Numbered from the stretch's first letter, positions 39,446 to 53,500 are shown. The stretch is 64,000 nt of DNA from Gavia stellata (GCF_030936135.1 NC_082604.1:2983001-3047000); one strand, 5' to 3'. The notes: a model not told the origin generated them from the letters alone. A program made the numbers and translations.

Positions 39446-39950
39446 GCTCGAATGCTGTGTTCAGTTTTGGGCCCCTCACTCCAAGAAGGCCATTGAGGTG
39501 CTGGAGTGTGTCCAGAGAAGGGCGACGGAGCTGGTGAGGGGTCTGGAGCACAAGTCTGATGAGGAGTGGCTGAGGGAGCTGGGGTTGTTCAGTCTGGAGA
39601 AGAGGAGGCTGAGGGGAGACCTCATCGCTCTCTACAATGACCTGAAAGGGGGTTGCAGAGAGGTGGGTGTTGGTCTCTTCTCCCAAGTGACAGGACAAGA
39701 GGGAATGGCCTCAAGTTGCACCAGGGGAGGTTCAGGCTGGACATTAGGAAAAATTTCTTTACGGAGAGAGCAGTGAAGCATTGGAACAGGCTGCCCAGGG
39801 AGACGGTGGGGTCACCATCACTGGAGGTGTTCAAGGAACGTGTGGACGAGGCACTGCGGGACATGGTTTAATGGGCATGGTGGGGTTGGGGTGATGGTTG
39901 GACTTGATGATCTTACAGGTCTTTTCCAACCTTAATGATTCTGTGATTCA
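39446..39950 (+). repeat. CR1 LINE copy, 5'-truncated
   Basis: About 505 bp coding the last part of the CR1 reverse-transcriptase ORF ([47 protein letters not shown], then [14 protein letters not shown] and KHWNRLPRE). The 3' tail with ATGATTCTGTGATTC follows. The ORF is broken by a frameshift near 39680-39695. It lies back to back with the minus-strand CR1 piece at 39171-39300. Confidence 0.93.
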
Positions 39951-42900
39951 TGGGGAGAAGAGGCATGCAAAGTTACAAAATTATTTTCAAACTGGCATGA
40001 TACAGCCTTATTTAGGTACTTACATAAGCAGCCTGATTTTTCAGAGGTTTAGTGAACTCATTGTTTTGAGAGCATGAGACAGCGGCATTTATTTTAAAAC
40101 CACTCCCTATCAAGCCAGGTTGAAGTAAAGTGGTCCAGATACATTGGTGGGGGGTAGAAGGCAGTTTCTGGCACAAGGCATCAAAGCTGACTTGTTGGGG
40201 AAACGAATTTTTTTAATTATCTTGCATTACAGTAAATTCTGCAATGTGCAACCTCTTTCCTTAGCAAAATTTGATTTAACACACATAAATTAGGTTGTCT
40301 TCGACCTTGCCATCTCTTCAAACGAGGGATGAAGTGCATTTTTCAAGCTGTATCATCATGCCTCCCCTATTCTTTTGGTCAGAGTACTAAAAATAGGGCT
40401 GAGAGAGTTCCTGTTGAACTCTTCCCAATAAAAGAAATCTTAGTTTCATTCAATGCAAAGAAAAACATTTTCTTGAAAGTTTGAAGTTTCATTACATATA
40501 GACCGTTTGTCATTTGGGATGTCAATGATCTGTATGCGCCTCCTTAACTTTTACAGTGAAGAGCACAGTCGAGCGGCGTTCTGTTTTTGTCTTAGCGATG
40601 CTTCTGCTGTAGCAGTCTTCAAGTCAAAAGCTGAAAGCTCTCTGTGTGTAGGAGGACTGTGCGCGTATTTAAGACACTCAGATTTCACAAAGTGCTTCTG
40701 CAAAAGCAGACTTCAAGGCAGACCCTCTCATTTGAACTATTTGGATGAGTTCATGCACTCTGCAGCTAACAAATTTATTTTAAGTCTATAAGGAAATTTG
40801 AGGCTCAGTGTAATTTTGTATGATCACAACTTGTAAATGATTCCATTTCCAGGCAAAGCATTTTTCCAGGAAAAATCCCACCATGCCCAGACAAAAGGAG
40901 CACAAAGTGCACCTCTTCTGGGAAAAGTGATACTGCACCTCAACACGTCCGACAGCCTGAACTGCAGTTTAAAAGTATTAGAAAAGTGAAAGTTTACCCA
41001 AAGCAGCACCAGAGTGGGGGAATCAGTTATCACAAGGCATGCTCTCACGCTGCCTGATACTCTGTCCGCTCCTGGAAACATCCGTCTAGTAAGTGCTCAC
41101 ACACACACAGAGCAACCAAAGCACGCAGCCGCCTACACAAGCCCAATCTTTATGAGTGTGTCAAAGCAATGGTCAGGTTTGAAGACATGGCAGAGTTAAA
41201 CAAATGCCTTGCAGGAACCATAATGGAAGTTTCTCCTTTAAAGAGCTGTGCTAAAAATAAGAGTAGCAAATCACAATTCCAGCTACAGCACACAAATAAA
41301 ATGTTAGTATACTGTAAAGGTTGCATAAGTACAAAGCGGTCGCCGCTCAGTTTCCTAACAGCACAAATGTCTAGTAATATCAAGTTAGTTTCCTTGAAGC
41401 ACTATTTCCTATATTACCCAGTCAAGCATATTCTATGCTTGCACTTCCAATATACAAAGGAAATAAAAGCAACTGTCTGATCCATGTTTAAGGGTGGAAA
41501 ATAGAGCAGCTGGCAGAAACTAGCCAGCTGATAAATGGCAAAGACCAAGGACAGAAGAGATTCCTCTCCATATCCCTACTTACACTCAAACCCTGGCGTT
41601 CCCTTGCTTTTTCCCGGTACTCAGTGTGATTTCCTTCTGGCTACATTAGGTACAGCAAGGTAACTACACCTTTCTGCACTGACAACACGACTGCAATTTA
41701 TGTGTATCATCTCAAGACTAATGCAATACTCCTGGCTTGGGACAATACTTTAAAATGTTCTAGGATCTAACAAATACGCAAAAAGAATGCTTATAAGTAT
41801 AGTTATCTCACTACACATATCTTGCAGCTGAGTTCTCCTGCCCCTTGTGATCAGCTCTCGATCTCTACAGGGAATTTTTACAACAGGTTGATACACAGCC
41901 CTCTCCCATCTCTTGACCTTCCACACTGTACAACTTTAGCACAGGAAAGAACTGAGAGCTCCTGAGCTGGCAAGTACCAGAGCTTTGGCTGTCACTACTG
42001 ACCGTTGGGTATTGAAATCACACGATTTTATTTCACAGCATTCCACAAACTTTTTCTTTTCCTGGTCTCTTGGTGAGGAAAGTGCTGTATGAGTGGATCA
42101 GGTACTCCTCTTATGCTGCACTTTTATGGTTTTACATTACTTGGAATATACGCTCGTGTTGTGCATGGTTGTTTTGAACACAAACTGTAATAGCAGATTT
42201 CTTAAGAGAGAATGCGTTACACATCATCAAAATGCAACCTCTTTGTTTGCAGGGTTTTTGGTTTTGTTTTAGGGGTGGGTTTTTTTGAAGTCACATTATT
42301 CAGAGGAAGGAATTGCAAACAAACACATCCTGAAGCTTCACCCAGAATTGCTTTGCCTTCCTCTCCCTATTTTGTTAGGTTTTCAAAAAAGAAACGAGAC
42401 TATTAAGCTAGCCCATATTAACTTGGTGCAGTCTAGCCCACGTTACGGGCAAATCTTTAAGCTAACTATAGAGAAGCCCAAGGCAAAAGCTTGGGGTTTT
42501 TTTAGGCAATCAATCTCTTTTGAGACACACTTCTCCTTCAAGGAAGGATGCTTCTTCCACATCACAACATACGTCCCATCTGACACCCGCATGAATGCTC
42601 AGCCACAATCCAGCCTTATTTTTAAATATTACAATTATGACATTGCCAAAACATAACTAATTTCTGATAAAACAGTTGAAAATTCTTCATCTGACCCACT
42701 TGAGATTTTCTGACTGTCACTGCAACAGCTCTGAACACATTTATGGATGTACCCTCACTTACTCTACATGAAAACAGCAACTTTATGCGGGAAAACTGCA
42801 GTGTTGTAACACTATCTTTTTTTGTGCTTTACCATGTTCTTTCTGGTTGTCAGATAAACATTCCACTACTTCTGTACCTACTGCAGAGTACTGACTGGAA

Positions 42901-45900
42901 TATATACTTTTAATTCCTTTCTCCAGTAAATACTTGATGCCGCCTCAACATAAGACAACTGACTTCTACAGACACCATAATCACTTCTCGAGCTATGCAG
43001 CAGCAATTGCTCAGGGTTTACAACTACTGTGATCATTCTAAGACATTAAAATATTTTAAGACAGTCACAGGCATTAAGCACGTGAGACCACAGATGTGTA
43101 GCTATGTCCATATTATCACAACAGAAGCTTGAGTTCATGGGTCTGCTGACTTAAGTTAGCCTTTATTCAATATATTCAGGCTATCCTAAAACAGGGACGC
43201 ATCATTTTTGGCAAAAGTGATTTTACAGTTGTAATATACTTTTGTCTGTTGCTGTGGCAGTGAGAAAGAGAACTCTGCCTAGCTCTCTGGTCTGAACCCT
43301 TTCTGACAATGACAAAAATAGTACGGTATACCAGCCAAGAAACATTCATAACGGCTGAATTCAAGCTCTGTGCATAGAGCCAGCTGGAGGTTTGCTATGC
43401 ACCTTATACATTCCAACTAAGCCTGTCAGACTAGAAATAAGTGGCACCTAGACTACAGCGTAAGAAGAAACCCCACCGCACCAGAATGACAGGTTCATCT
43501 ATCCCCGTTTCCTGCCTCCAAAACCCAAGAACAGGATCTGCAGACAGCAAAACCCCCCCAGGGCAGTCCCATCCCAGTTCCCCGTGATCTGCACCTCACC
43601 GACTTTCTCCAGCAGCAGCACACAGTGGTGTTTTTCTATTCTATAGCCTACAACTATGTTTTTCCTGTGCAAACGTGTCAAAGATTTTTTTAAACCAGAA
43701 CAGTTTGACAACCACTATGCTGTGGCAAGGAGTTTTGTAGCTTAACTGTGCGCTGCATAAGGTAACACCAACAATTCTTCGCTTTGCATCTCTCATCTAA
43801 TTCCGTTCTTCGCACAACCAGTTGTTCACTGTTTCAATGACACCTGAACCCTATTTATCTTCTTAGTGCCAGCTGTGATTTTATGAACTCTCTCATCCTC
43901 CCCTCTGGCATCTTTTCTGAAGTCTAAAAATTCCCACACTACCTACTCATTCACCCTGTGAAAGCTGCTCTGTATCTTTGATCACCTCTCCACATCTTTT
44001 CCATTTCTCCTGTTTCACCTTAGAAATGGTGGAGTAAGATCACAGACAGAATCCCTGATGTGGGCACACCACAGAAATGTACAAAGGCGTAATGATCATT
44101 TTTGTTCTTCATTTCTTTCCTAACTATTCCTCTAATGCTACCTGATCTCTAAGCATGCTTCAGGACGCTGAGCTAACTTCCATAGGTTTCTTACAACCTT
44201 AAGGTCTCATTCTTGAGCAGTAAAAGCTAGTTCAGAGCCTAATTCTTACGTAAAGGATGTTAAGATTAAATTGTATTTAATCAATACTCAATTTGACTGA
44301 CATTTTATCACCCAAGTTCATGAAAGCCTTCCAGTACTCTCTGCAATTGGCTTACGTGTTTATTACCCTGAACACCTTATTTCCGGAGCCTCACAGCCTA
44401 AATGCTCTTGCTTCAGCATATTCTTAAACGATCTGGGTAAGGGAAGAAGAGGTGGCAAGAGTACACGTAGTGCAATCTCCAAGGCAGAGCCATATGACAA
44501 CTCCTTTTAGAGAAAAACTTTTAGAAACATCACTGTCGATTTATCCCTACTCTTATTTCATAACATTTAACCAATCATTTGGCTGTGAGAGGGGTGTCCC
44601 TGTTATTTTATAGCTGTTTAGTTTCTTTAAGAGTCTCTGGTAAGTATTCTTGCCAAAATCCCAACAGATCGTATCAACCAGATCCCCTTTTCTCACATGC
44701 TCTTGACTCCTCCAAAGAAACTTAATAGATTCCCACAGCGTTACTTCACCTTAAAAGAACTGTGTTGACTCTTGACATTTGTGCATCTGTACTGGCTCTC
44801 AGCATAGGAGTGAATTTCTACCTCCACAAACACTAGACAAACATTTAACTAGGAAATTCCTTCAACATAAGGTCACAAATTCGTGGGGAGTGGAGAAGAA
44901 GTGCTCGATTTGGAAAAAGAAGTCAGGCATCCACTTCTTTTTTTGGCACGAGGAACAAGCAAAGCAAAAAAAGAAATCATCTTTGCAAGCAAGGCAGACA
45001 AAAAGCCAATCCACCCTCCCTTGTATTCAGGAAGACCTCTTCAGCTGATTCCAATGAAAGCGAGATTGATTCCTGTTTCACCTGCTAGCCAGCTTTGCAA
45101 AGCGCAGTTTGTGAAATAAGCAGCTTACATAACTGCGTATTTTCAGCACTACATACATAAATGCTTCCTCTATCCTGTATAAGGTATTTTTGGATCTGCT
45201 AAATGCTACTGTGTTCTTCCAGGGCTTTGCATTCTTCTGCTCAGAAATTGCATAATCCGATGCCATAGGAAATAAGCGATGTTGCATAATGATTCTTATA
45301 TTCACTGCAGGATTTTGGTACTACATGTTTCTGTTGCAAAGCAGCCCTTCCTTGTGTTTCTGAATTGAGGTCTTCGGTTTTTAAAGAAAGGATAATCTAT
45401 CAGCCAGCTGCCTTTGGGGGGCAGGGGTAACAAACCAAGGACCATCTTGTACCGTGCCATTACAAGAATTTCATTTCACAAAAATCGGTTTAACTTTGCT
45501 ACTTCTGTTTTCCCTCACTCTGGTTGTTCGCATGTCTTGAGCTACATGCGTGCATTGAACACCAGAAGTTTCATATACAATGTTCTGATGTCTAATTGAT
45601 CATTGATACCTGCCATCACAGGCTCATCAATACTACTGTAAAACATTTGGCTGGTATAAAAGACTAAACACTGATTAGCCTTTTATACTACTAAATTACT
45701 ATTGGAATCTGTCTTAGATCAAAATTTAGAAATGACCTTAAGTTACACACTCTTCTCTTTCATCTTTCCAGCTGCCTTCATAGTATGATTAAAACCCAGC
45801 CACAGATTTCAGGCTCCTTTTCTCTCTTCATTCTTCAGAATTCTGCACTTCTTTCTTACCTCATTAAAGATCCATGTTATATTACTAAATGGCAATAACA

Positions 45901-47019
45901 GATTAAAGGATTTCAATTCAAATATTTTACAACTACAAAACCCAGGAAAAAACTCGAAGTTAAGTTCCCAGACGCCTTACAGCTTCTTTGACGTGCCACA
46001 TGAAGCCATTAAAATGTTCCAACGCACAGTATCCTGTAATTTCCCCCACTTACAGAACCGAAACATCGTATTTTCCTCCAAGGAGTTCTGTTAAGATTAA
46101 TTAATGTCTGAAAGATCTTTGAGGATGAAGATCAATACCAGAGCGCTATTTTCAGGAATCCAGTGAATGAATCAAACTCTCACTTTAATTCATGTGAGGC
46201 ATCAAACTGGTCTCAGGTAAATTCACTCACAGTTTGATGGTATTTTTGTAGTAGATACAAATTATTCCATATTTGCAAGGCACACTTAATACGTAAAGCT
46301 ATACACACAAACTTCTCAGCACTAACAGCTTATATGCTTCATACCCCGTATTAAAGTAACTAAACAACTATCCATGAAAGTACAAAAATTACTGGGGTAC
46401 GTGAAATGCTTTGGCCTCTGTCAACGTTACACTAGGTACCAGAGCGTGCGCACACGATGGGAAGGGGACACTTGAAATCCAGCTGGCAGATCTCACAGAT
46501 GAGAAATGACAGTAGTACTAAGTTATATTTAGTAAGCACCATAACACTTCTACGAGCAAAGAGGATTACTCCTTGACAGAGAGGCAAGCACAATGACTTG
46601 CTCAGGAGCCTCTATTAAGCCTGTATTACCAACACAGTGTAAGGGGTTAGAGCAACATCCGAGAGGTGTGATCCTATTCTTGGGCCACCAGAGCTTTACG
46701 AGATGGTAACGTGACCAAGACAGCACACACAACACACAGTCACGGACTGAAGAACCGTAGAGGACCCTCCGGAGGCCTGAGGTGAGATGTGCCATCTAAC
46801 AACCTGCAGAGACCTTCCAAAGCAGCGCTCAGCCCCTTGGCTCATCCCTACTAGATCACTTTTTGGCTATGGTTGATAAACCAACGTTTGAGAATCTCCT
46901 CGGGCACAAAAGGATGGTGAGGTTAGATTTTCTGTGTTTCAGCAGAAAAGCCACAGCTGTACAGCTGCATTACTGATTTTGGTGTCTTCCAGAAGACCCG
47001 AAGGTAACAGAGTAACGGG

Positions 47020-47475
47020 TTGGGGACAGGAAAGGACAAACTTCCTAGGAACGAAGAAAATGTCCACACTGAGAGACCTCCATTCCTCAAGCCCACTACG
47101 CTGGAAGAAGTCCAGCCTCCCACCCACACCCCACCAGGACTTTCTCCTTCCTCCCCTTACACCACCTCTCACGCTGAGCTAGCGACTGCTCCAGAAGAAA
47201 CAGCACAAACAATTACAGGTTCACTGGAGGATTATAAAACCCACGTACTTTACACAGAAAAATCTATTCTTCACCCTGGCCTACACCCAACTGTTGCTAA
47301 TGCCTTTGAACCCACTCCAACGACCGACTTTTCGGTTGAAGTTGTAAACAGGGAAAGAGGACAGAGGTCAAAATACATGTCGAGTATTTATAGGGGTGGG
47401 AGTAAGTACACACAGTGTTTCTGCCGCAGCTGCCAACTTGCTATTCAATCCAAAGTAGTACGTGTTTTAAGGTGA
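47020..47475 (+). other. Unexplained 151-codon open frame
   Basis: Pro/Thr/Ser-rich in its first half (PTHTPPGLSPSSPYTT), with no homology I recognise and no splice or promoter context. Most likely a chance frame; listed because it is the longest frame in the 37-49 kb stretch. Confidence 0.12.
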
Positions 47476-49849
47476 AATATTTACTCCCTCTTCCCCAAGA
47501 AGCAAAAGTGATTTGCTGTAATGTCACAAAAACAGCAGCCTACAAACGACTAAAGCCCATGCACCGGACATATTTGCCAAGGAGGAATTAAAAAAAAAGT
47601 CCCATAAAAGCTGGCCAGGGTTTGCGAAAGTGCCAAAGCCGTGAGAGCTTCAGCCTCTTCTGCAGATGCAGAGGTACCATTTGCCTCAGTTGACTCATTT
47701 TGATTCAGTTATGGCTGAGAAACTCACTGGAAGCTGCAAGAGCAGTAAGTCTGCTGCTGTCCTCCTCCAGACACGGGATCTCGGGTGAGAGCTTGGCTAA
47801 AACGCCCCATGCACGGCATGGTTCGGGCGCCTTCCCCTGCCTACCTTGGCCCCAGGGACCAGAGCTGAAGAGAACCTGCACTGATCTTAAATCTGTTCAT
47901 ACGACCAATGTCAGAGTTCTTTTGGTTTTATGTATGAAAGCTTTATTTAAAGACTCTGCCATTTTGAGAAGTCCTACTATTTGAAATCCACTCCACACAT
48001 CTCAACTGCAGAAAGCCTGGAACAGGTACCAAATACGAACAACTCCAGGCTAATCAGTCACCATCTCATATTTGCTGTAAAAAAGTCATAAGAAAACAGG
48101 AAATACTATAAAACCTTTCTTATCCTGCCTCTGCTTAGGGCAGAACCATATTTTAATAACTACTAATTGTGAAACTGCTTACCTATGAAGAGATTTTCAA
48201 ATAAATCATTATTCAATTTCCTGATCCACTGGAGATAAGCCACTTACCAACTCTTCACAATAGGGGACAAAGGAGGAAGGTTAGTAACGCAACCAGAAAA
48301 AAAAAAACCACCCACCCACACATTTTTAAACACGAGTTCACGTATAGCTGAGAAGCGGTAAGAGTCCCTACCATATATTCTGCGCTCGAAGTTATTTGCT
48401 AATTCCAGGCACAGGGGTCAAAATGAAGGCCAGCTATAAATTTAACTATCAGGCAGCAGGGGACAAAGACAAATCTGAATGACAGGACCATTCTAGATCA
48501 AAGAATCAGACTGGAGGCCCGGAATACAGGAAACAAAACTGGTGTTAAAGGAAAACAAACAAACAAAAAAACCCCACCACATCAAAATCATGATTTATTT
48601 GTTTTTCACAGCCAAAGTCTTTTACAGGAACAGAGGTTCAAAGAGTTGTCTTTCTCTAGAAACAAAAGCCTGCATACATTTGGGGACGCAACAAAAGGAA
48701 TAGTAACAAAAACTTTTAAACCAATGACAACTTGAACCTCCGCAGTCTAGGATATCCCGAGATGTCTGTGGCTACACACACAGCAGTTACTGCGAAAAGT
48801 GCCCACGTTGGCGAGTCAGACCGGCTGAATCTCTCCCTCTATTTCGCTCACCCATTTGGGTTTTATTTCAAATATTTTCATATTTTCTCCCTCAAAGTTA
48901 TCGATCAAAATACATTCCTTCAGTTTATTCTATTGAACAGACAGCCTATTGATAGAATCATTCTATCCAAACACATGGGCCCGATGCAGTCTTTCTCCAG
49001 ATCAACTTAAAATACCCAATTTTTCATTTACTTCAGGGAGACATGTGGCTTGATATGATTAAGCTATTGCAGTACCTAAACCACCCCCCCAAAACAAAAA
49101 TAAAGAGCAGCTCCGCTCATTTCATTGGGAGAAAACATGACATCATGCCCCATTCAGGTAAGCAAGAATATGACAAATCTTGCCCCAGTGAACAGTATCA
49201 TTAACGGCAATGGTACTCCCAGCTGCCTCATCTATTAGGAAAATGAGGGGTAAAAATCATGTGTTCAGCACAACAGAGACAGCTCAAACTGCTATTTTCA
49301 ATAATAAAGGATCCAATTCCTACCCGGCTGATAGAAAGAAAGACACATCTCTTCTTTATCTCAAAAATAAAATTAAATTATTTATTACTGTAACACAACA
49401 GAAGAATTATTTGGTTAGCCCACAAGGAAAAAAAAATTGCAATTGCCTAGAAGGCAGAAAATACAATTCTGCTTCTTTATACTATCTCTAGTAATTCTTA
49501 TGTCATTCCCTGTATATGCCATATATATCCATTCTCCATTGCCATTCCCTTCCCCTTTAAAAGGGGGGCACAAGAAGATAACGTGCAAAATTGCAACTGA
49601 AAAATGTCTAGCACACCGACAAGCAAAAGGACAGGCCAGCTATCAGATTTATATACAGTGATGGATAAATTAAGGTTTCACGTTTCCTCTTCCCTTCTCT
49701 CAGCATCATTTTTTCAGCCGTTTCACATCACAAATGCAACATCCATCTGTCCTTCTGAAATAAATGGCGAGAGGGTAACACTGACCATTAAACACACACG
49801 CACACACAAACACACGCTTCAAAAAAGGCATTTTCATCTAAATACTTAC

Positions 49850-49965
49850 AAGCATTAAGATTTCCTATGTGATGCTCCATTTTCTTGTTTTAAAAAGATG
49901 GAAGGCAAAAAAAAAAAAAGGAAGTGTTGCAAAATAAAAGGAAATTCCACCCACACAATCCTGCA
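49850..49965 (-). other. Candidate MAP3K13 untranslated first exon
   Basis: On the minus strand a strong splice donor (CTT|GTAAGTAT) follows 49850, about 145 nt downstream of a CRE palindrome and inside the flank of a CpG-rich segment. Splicing to the acceptor at 36720 would make a leader with a short upstream ORF (ATG in AAAATGG context near 49880). Position, strand and right edge are inference. Confidence 0.3.
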
Positions 49966-49989
49966 GCCTGCTGCAAAGAAGCAGAGAAG

Positions 49990-50340
49990 CGTGCTGACGT
50001 CACGGATTCATGAATGGATGTAAATCGGGCTGTTTCGAGATTCGGCGGCGCTGGCTGGGGCTGCGCACCGCGAGAGGGAGAGGGGAGCAGGGGGGCAGCC
50101 AATCCACGCAGGCACCGCCGGCCGCCTTCTGCCAGCGAAAATCTGGGCACCAAAGAGCCCGAGGCCACCGCCGAGCCGCCCCCCGAAACACGGGGCTCTC
50201 CCGGCAGCTGGGAGGGCTGCACGCCTCTGTACTACGCGTGCAAGGAGGGGGAGAGGACACTGCAAACAATTTGTTCGTAACTGAAGTGAAGCTGTTGGGT
50301 AAAATGGCATCGCTGCTGCCATTCCGCGGAGAGGACCGGG
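49990..50340 (-). promoter_or_regulatory. CpG-rich candidate promoter with CRE and CCAAT box
   Basis: An isolated GC- and CpG-dense block in otherwise AT-rich DNA. It contains the perfect CRE palindrome TGACGTCA (49995-50002) and CAGCCAATC (50096-50104), an NF-Y site. Both motifs work in either orientation. Since the only gene recognised nearby is MAP3K13 on the minus strand, and a minus-strand donor lies at 49849, a MAP3K13 promoter is the simplest reading. A divergent or plus-strand transcript is also possible. Confidence 0.5.
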
Positions 50341-50518
50341 TGAGGACATCCTCTAACGCCTTCAAGTCATTGCTCCGGCGAGTTTCTGCCCCTCCGTACA
50401 GCTTGGATAACAACAGCGTATCAAATAACAGCCATCTGTTACAGGAATCAAATGTATTTACTAATCGGAAAAGGAGTTTATCATCTCTCTGGCTTCTTTC
50501 TGGATTACAAACCCTGGG

Positions 50519-50538
50519 TATTATTATTATTATTATTA
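50519..50538. repeat. (ATT)n microsatellite
   Basis: Six TTA/ATT units directly after the CpG-rich block. Confidence 0.9.
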
Positions 50539-53500
50539 AAATAACCAAATATAAGCATGTGCTGGAAGGAAGCTGCAGGGAGAACAATAGGAGGCTTGTA
50601 TTTGATTAGTGATGCAAAAGCACCAGCAAAATAAAAATAGGAGCACTAACAAAATCACGCATTCAGCTCTCATCAAACATTCCCAACAGTGGGCAGACAA
50701 GCTCACAACGTCAAAAACATTCAGAAGCAAAAATCGGAGCACGCACAGTTTCGCACTTGCGGCTATGTAATGAACGGTGGGCACAACATGCGTGTATCAC
50801 AGCCCACCAGCCATTTTCATTTCATTTTCAATTCCATGCCAATGAATATACTTAATTCTGCATACCAGATGCAAGGGCGCAGGGCGTCATTTTGGACGCC
50901 CAAATAGATGGCAATGTCCTGGTGAACGCACACAAGAGCGGCTATGATTAACTTGGATTTGGCCAGGGGAAAAGCACAAGTTTTGCCTTATTTTTGCATC
51001 TTTGAAATATGAGGGAAGGAGCGGAGGGATAAGCGTAACCAGGAATTAAGGTCAAGGTTTCAAGGAAAACCTAGGCTGTAAGCTGTGCAATTACACCATC
51101 TCAGGGTTTACCAGAATTCATCAGTCTGATCTCTAAAACTCCTTCTAAACAATTTGTAGGCTCCAAATCATTACGAGCCAGAATTTCCATATTTTCATCA
51201 CCCATTTTCCTAGCAAGTAGAAGCAATTATGCCAAAAGAGAATGTCCCAAAACTTACTCTGGTGGAGCGCATCTTAAGAGAATGCCTGAGAGAATCCCAC
51301 CTTTCCTTATGAAAACTAGGTAACATCCCAAAATAAACCCGGACTGGATATAACAACAATGCGGATCTGGGGTTAGAACACAAGGATTTTGTGCTACGTC
51401 GTATCATGTGAGCCAGCACCACCGATATGAGCTTGTGTGGAGGAAGGAGAAGAGCAGGATGCAAAAGCCTTCCTGGAGGTTAACACAGCCACACCTACAG
51501 AGACAATACTTACCTAAAGACGTACTTATGTGAGGGGATAGGTAGGTGCCTGCATGTATTAAGACAGTAGGTTTTTTTTTTAATGCATCTTTGACACGGA
51601 GCAAGGAACGGACAGCCAGGGCAGCACAGCTAGTTCCTCTCTTCTCCAGTTCTGTTAGGCCAAAAGACACCGTTGGGGAGTCATTGGCATCCTACCTCTG
51701 CTCCTCGCATCTTCGTCTCTTAGTTGGACCACAGCGTATTGTTAGATACTATCGCTCCACCGAAGAGTTGCAATGATAGGAATGCATTAGTATGCTCTGA
51801 ATTCAACAGCGGCCACAATAAATTGAGCTTTGATTTTAGACTTTGGTTTTTGAATTGAGCTTTATAAAGCTGGCCAGAGAAAATTAAAATGAATGCAAAT
51901 TTCTTGTTACCTACTTCCAAGATCAAAGAAAGTGCAGGCTAACTTTTGCTGAAGAAATACCTATTCTTTAAGAGCTAAAAGTCACAAAACCCAAATCATG
52001 AGATTTCTACCTAGACAATGCAACCGCTACAGACTGAGCGCTACTACACGCAAGGAGAAGCAGGAGTGGAGGTATGGTGAGAGACATCTCTTCAAAGGGA
52101 TCGCTTCGTGTCACGATTTCAAACCCCAGTTGCACCAGGTTACTTAGTTCAGAGGAGCTGCTCTGACTCCCTCCCTTCCCTTCCCCTTCAGAGCCCAACA
52201 CTCTGCCTTACAGCCAACCTCACCATCACGGTACGAAAACAACAGCTTCCAGATTTCCCTGGCATTTTCAAAACTAAAACGATAATTTACTCTCTTACCC
52301 TAACGCAATAAGGGATAAATTCAGGAACTAGAAGGGGGAGCACAGTACCACACGCAAGAAGTGGAAGAAAAGGAGACATATTGCTATAGAATGAGAAAAG
52401 TCAGAATAAAAATAGAAAGGAAAGTAATTTTCAGAGGTTTCCAAGAGTTAATTGCAGTGACATTTAAAAAAACACCCAGCAGGGTAAATAAGTGGGAACA
52501 AAACCCCAGGAAGACTCCAGCAGAGGAAAAGAGCTTGTAGATAAAACTTAAGATTTTCTTCTCCATGGTGACTTGGTTCAGCATACCAACACTCAATTTC
52601 ATCTACGTCTCAACAGCCTAGGTTAAAATTTTCAAACACAAAGGTCCTGAATTTAAAATGCAAGATTACTCCCTTAAACTCATTATGAAAAAGAAGAACC
52701 AATCATTGGCCTAAAATTGATGGCTGTTGCAAGATGATGGCGGTAGCCAAACAACAGCATTAGAAAACAGGGTGGTTGCAACCCGTTACATACTTTAATA
52801 ATAGACATTACATTTTGATGCATCAGTGGTAAGTTGATCAATATTAGAAAGAGAAATTCTTCTCCTTCTCATTCAAATACACTGGTAAAAGCAGGGAACT
52901 CTGTGAAGTATCAGATGCCCAAACACGATTCTACAGATAAGTTTAGTTCAGTATTAATGTGAAACAGGAAAAAAAAAGGAACGAAGTACAACAAGGGTGT
53001 AAGATATTAAAAAACCATAAAGTTCATAAGAGAGCATACAAGTGCTAGTGAAAAATTCACAGGTAGCAGGATTGCTGAAAGGATAGGTGAGTAACTAAGT
53101 AACTAGACCGTTAGAGGCATAGCAGGCAAAACTAGTAGTAATGGGTGTAAAAAGGAAAGCTAGAAGTATTTAAAAATTAAGGTTTTTTATAATTAAAAAA
53201 AAAATTAAAAATACCTTCGCCATATTTGAAAAAGACAAGATAATTAAGTACTTTCAAGCCAATTAGTAACTAATAGGAATGTTACACAGCATCTGCTAGG
53301 CATAACATTTCAAGCTGGCACATCATATTAATTTGAGCCCAGTCCTAAAATAATCATTTAACAAGTTCTCCAATCCTGTGACCTGCAATTCTAATAAATT
53401 GGAAAACTACTAAAATTGCGCAAGTTTGAGAATAACAATATTATGCCAATATTCAAAAATAGCATACGTTTGCTATTTATAAGCCTTGGTAACTGGATGC

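Larger units (their letters stand above)
36721..49849 (-). other. Probable MAP3K13 5' intron (no coding exon seen)
   Basis: Lies upstream of the leader-bearing exon 36146-36720. Contains a small CpG-containing segment at about 37565-37680, a 25-G run, an 11-bp hairpin at 38309, two CR1 pieces (39171-39300 and 39446-39950) and an unexplained 151-codon frame at 47020-47475. The rest, 40-47 kb and 47.5-49.8 kb, shows nothing recognisable. Confidence 0.5.

Noticed and set aside
50000-50609. 195- to 199-codon frames on both strands at the CpG-rich block
   Set aside because: Overlapping frames on opposite strands in CpG-rich DNA, with low-complexity Arg/Pro content and no homology. Read as promoter DNA, not coding.
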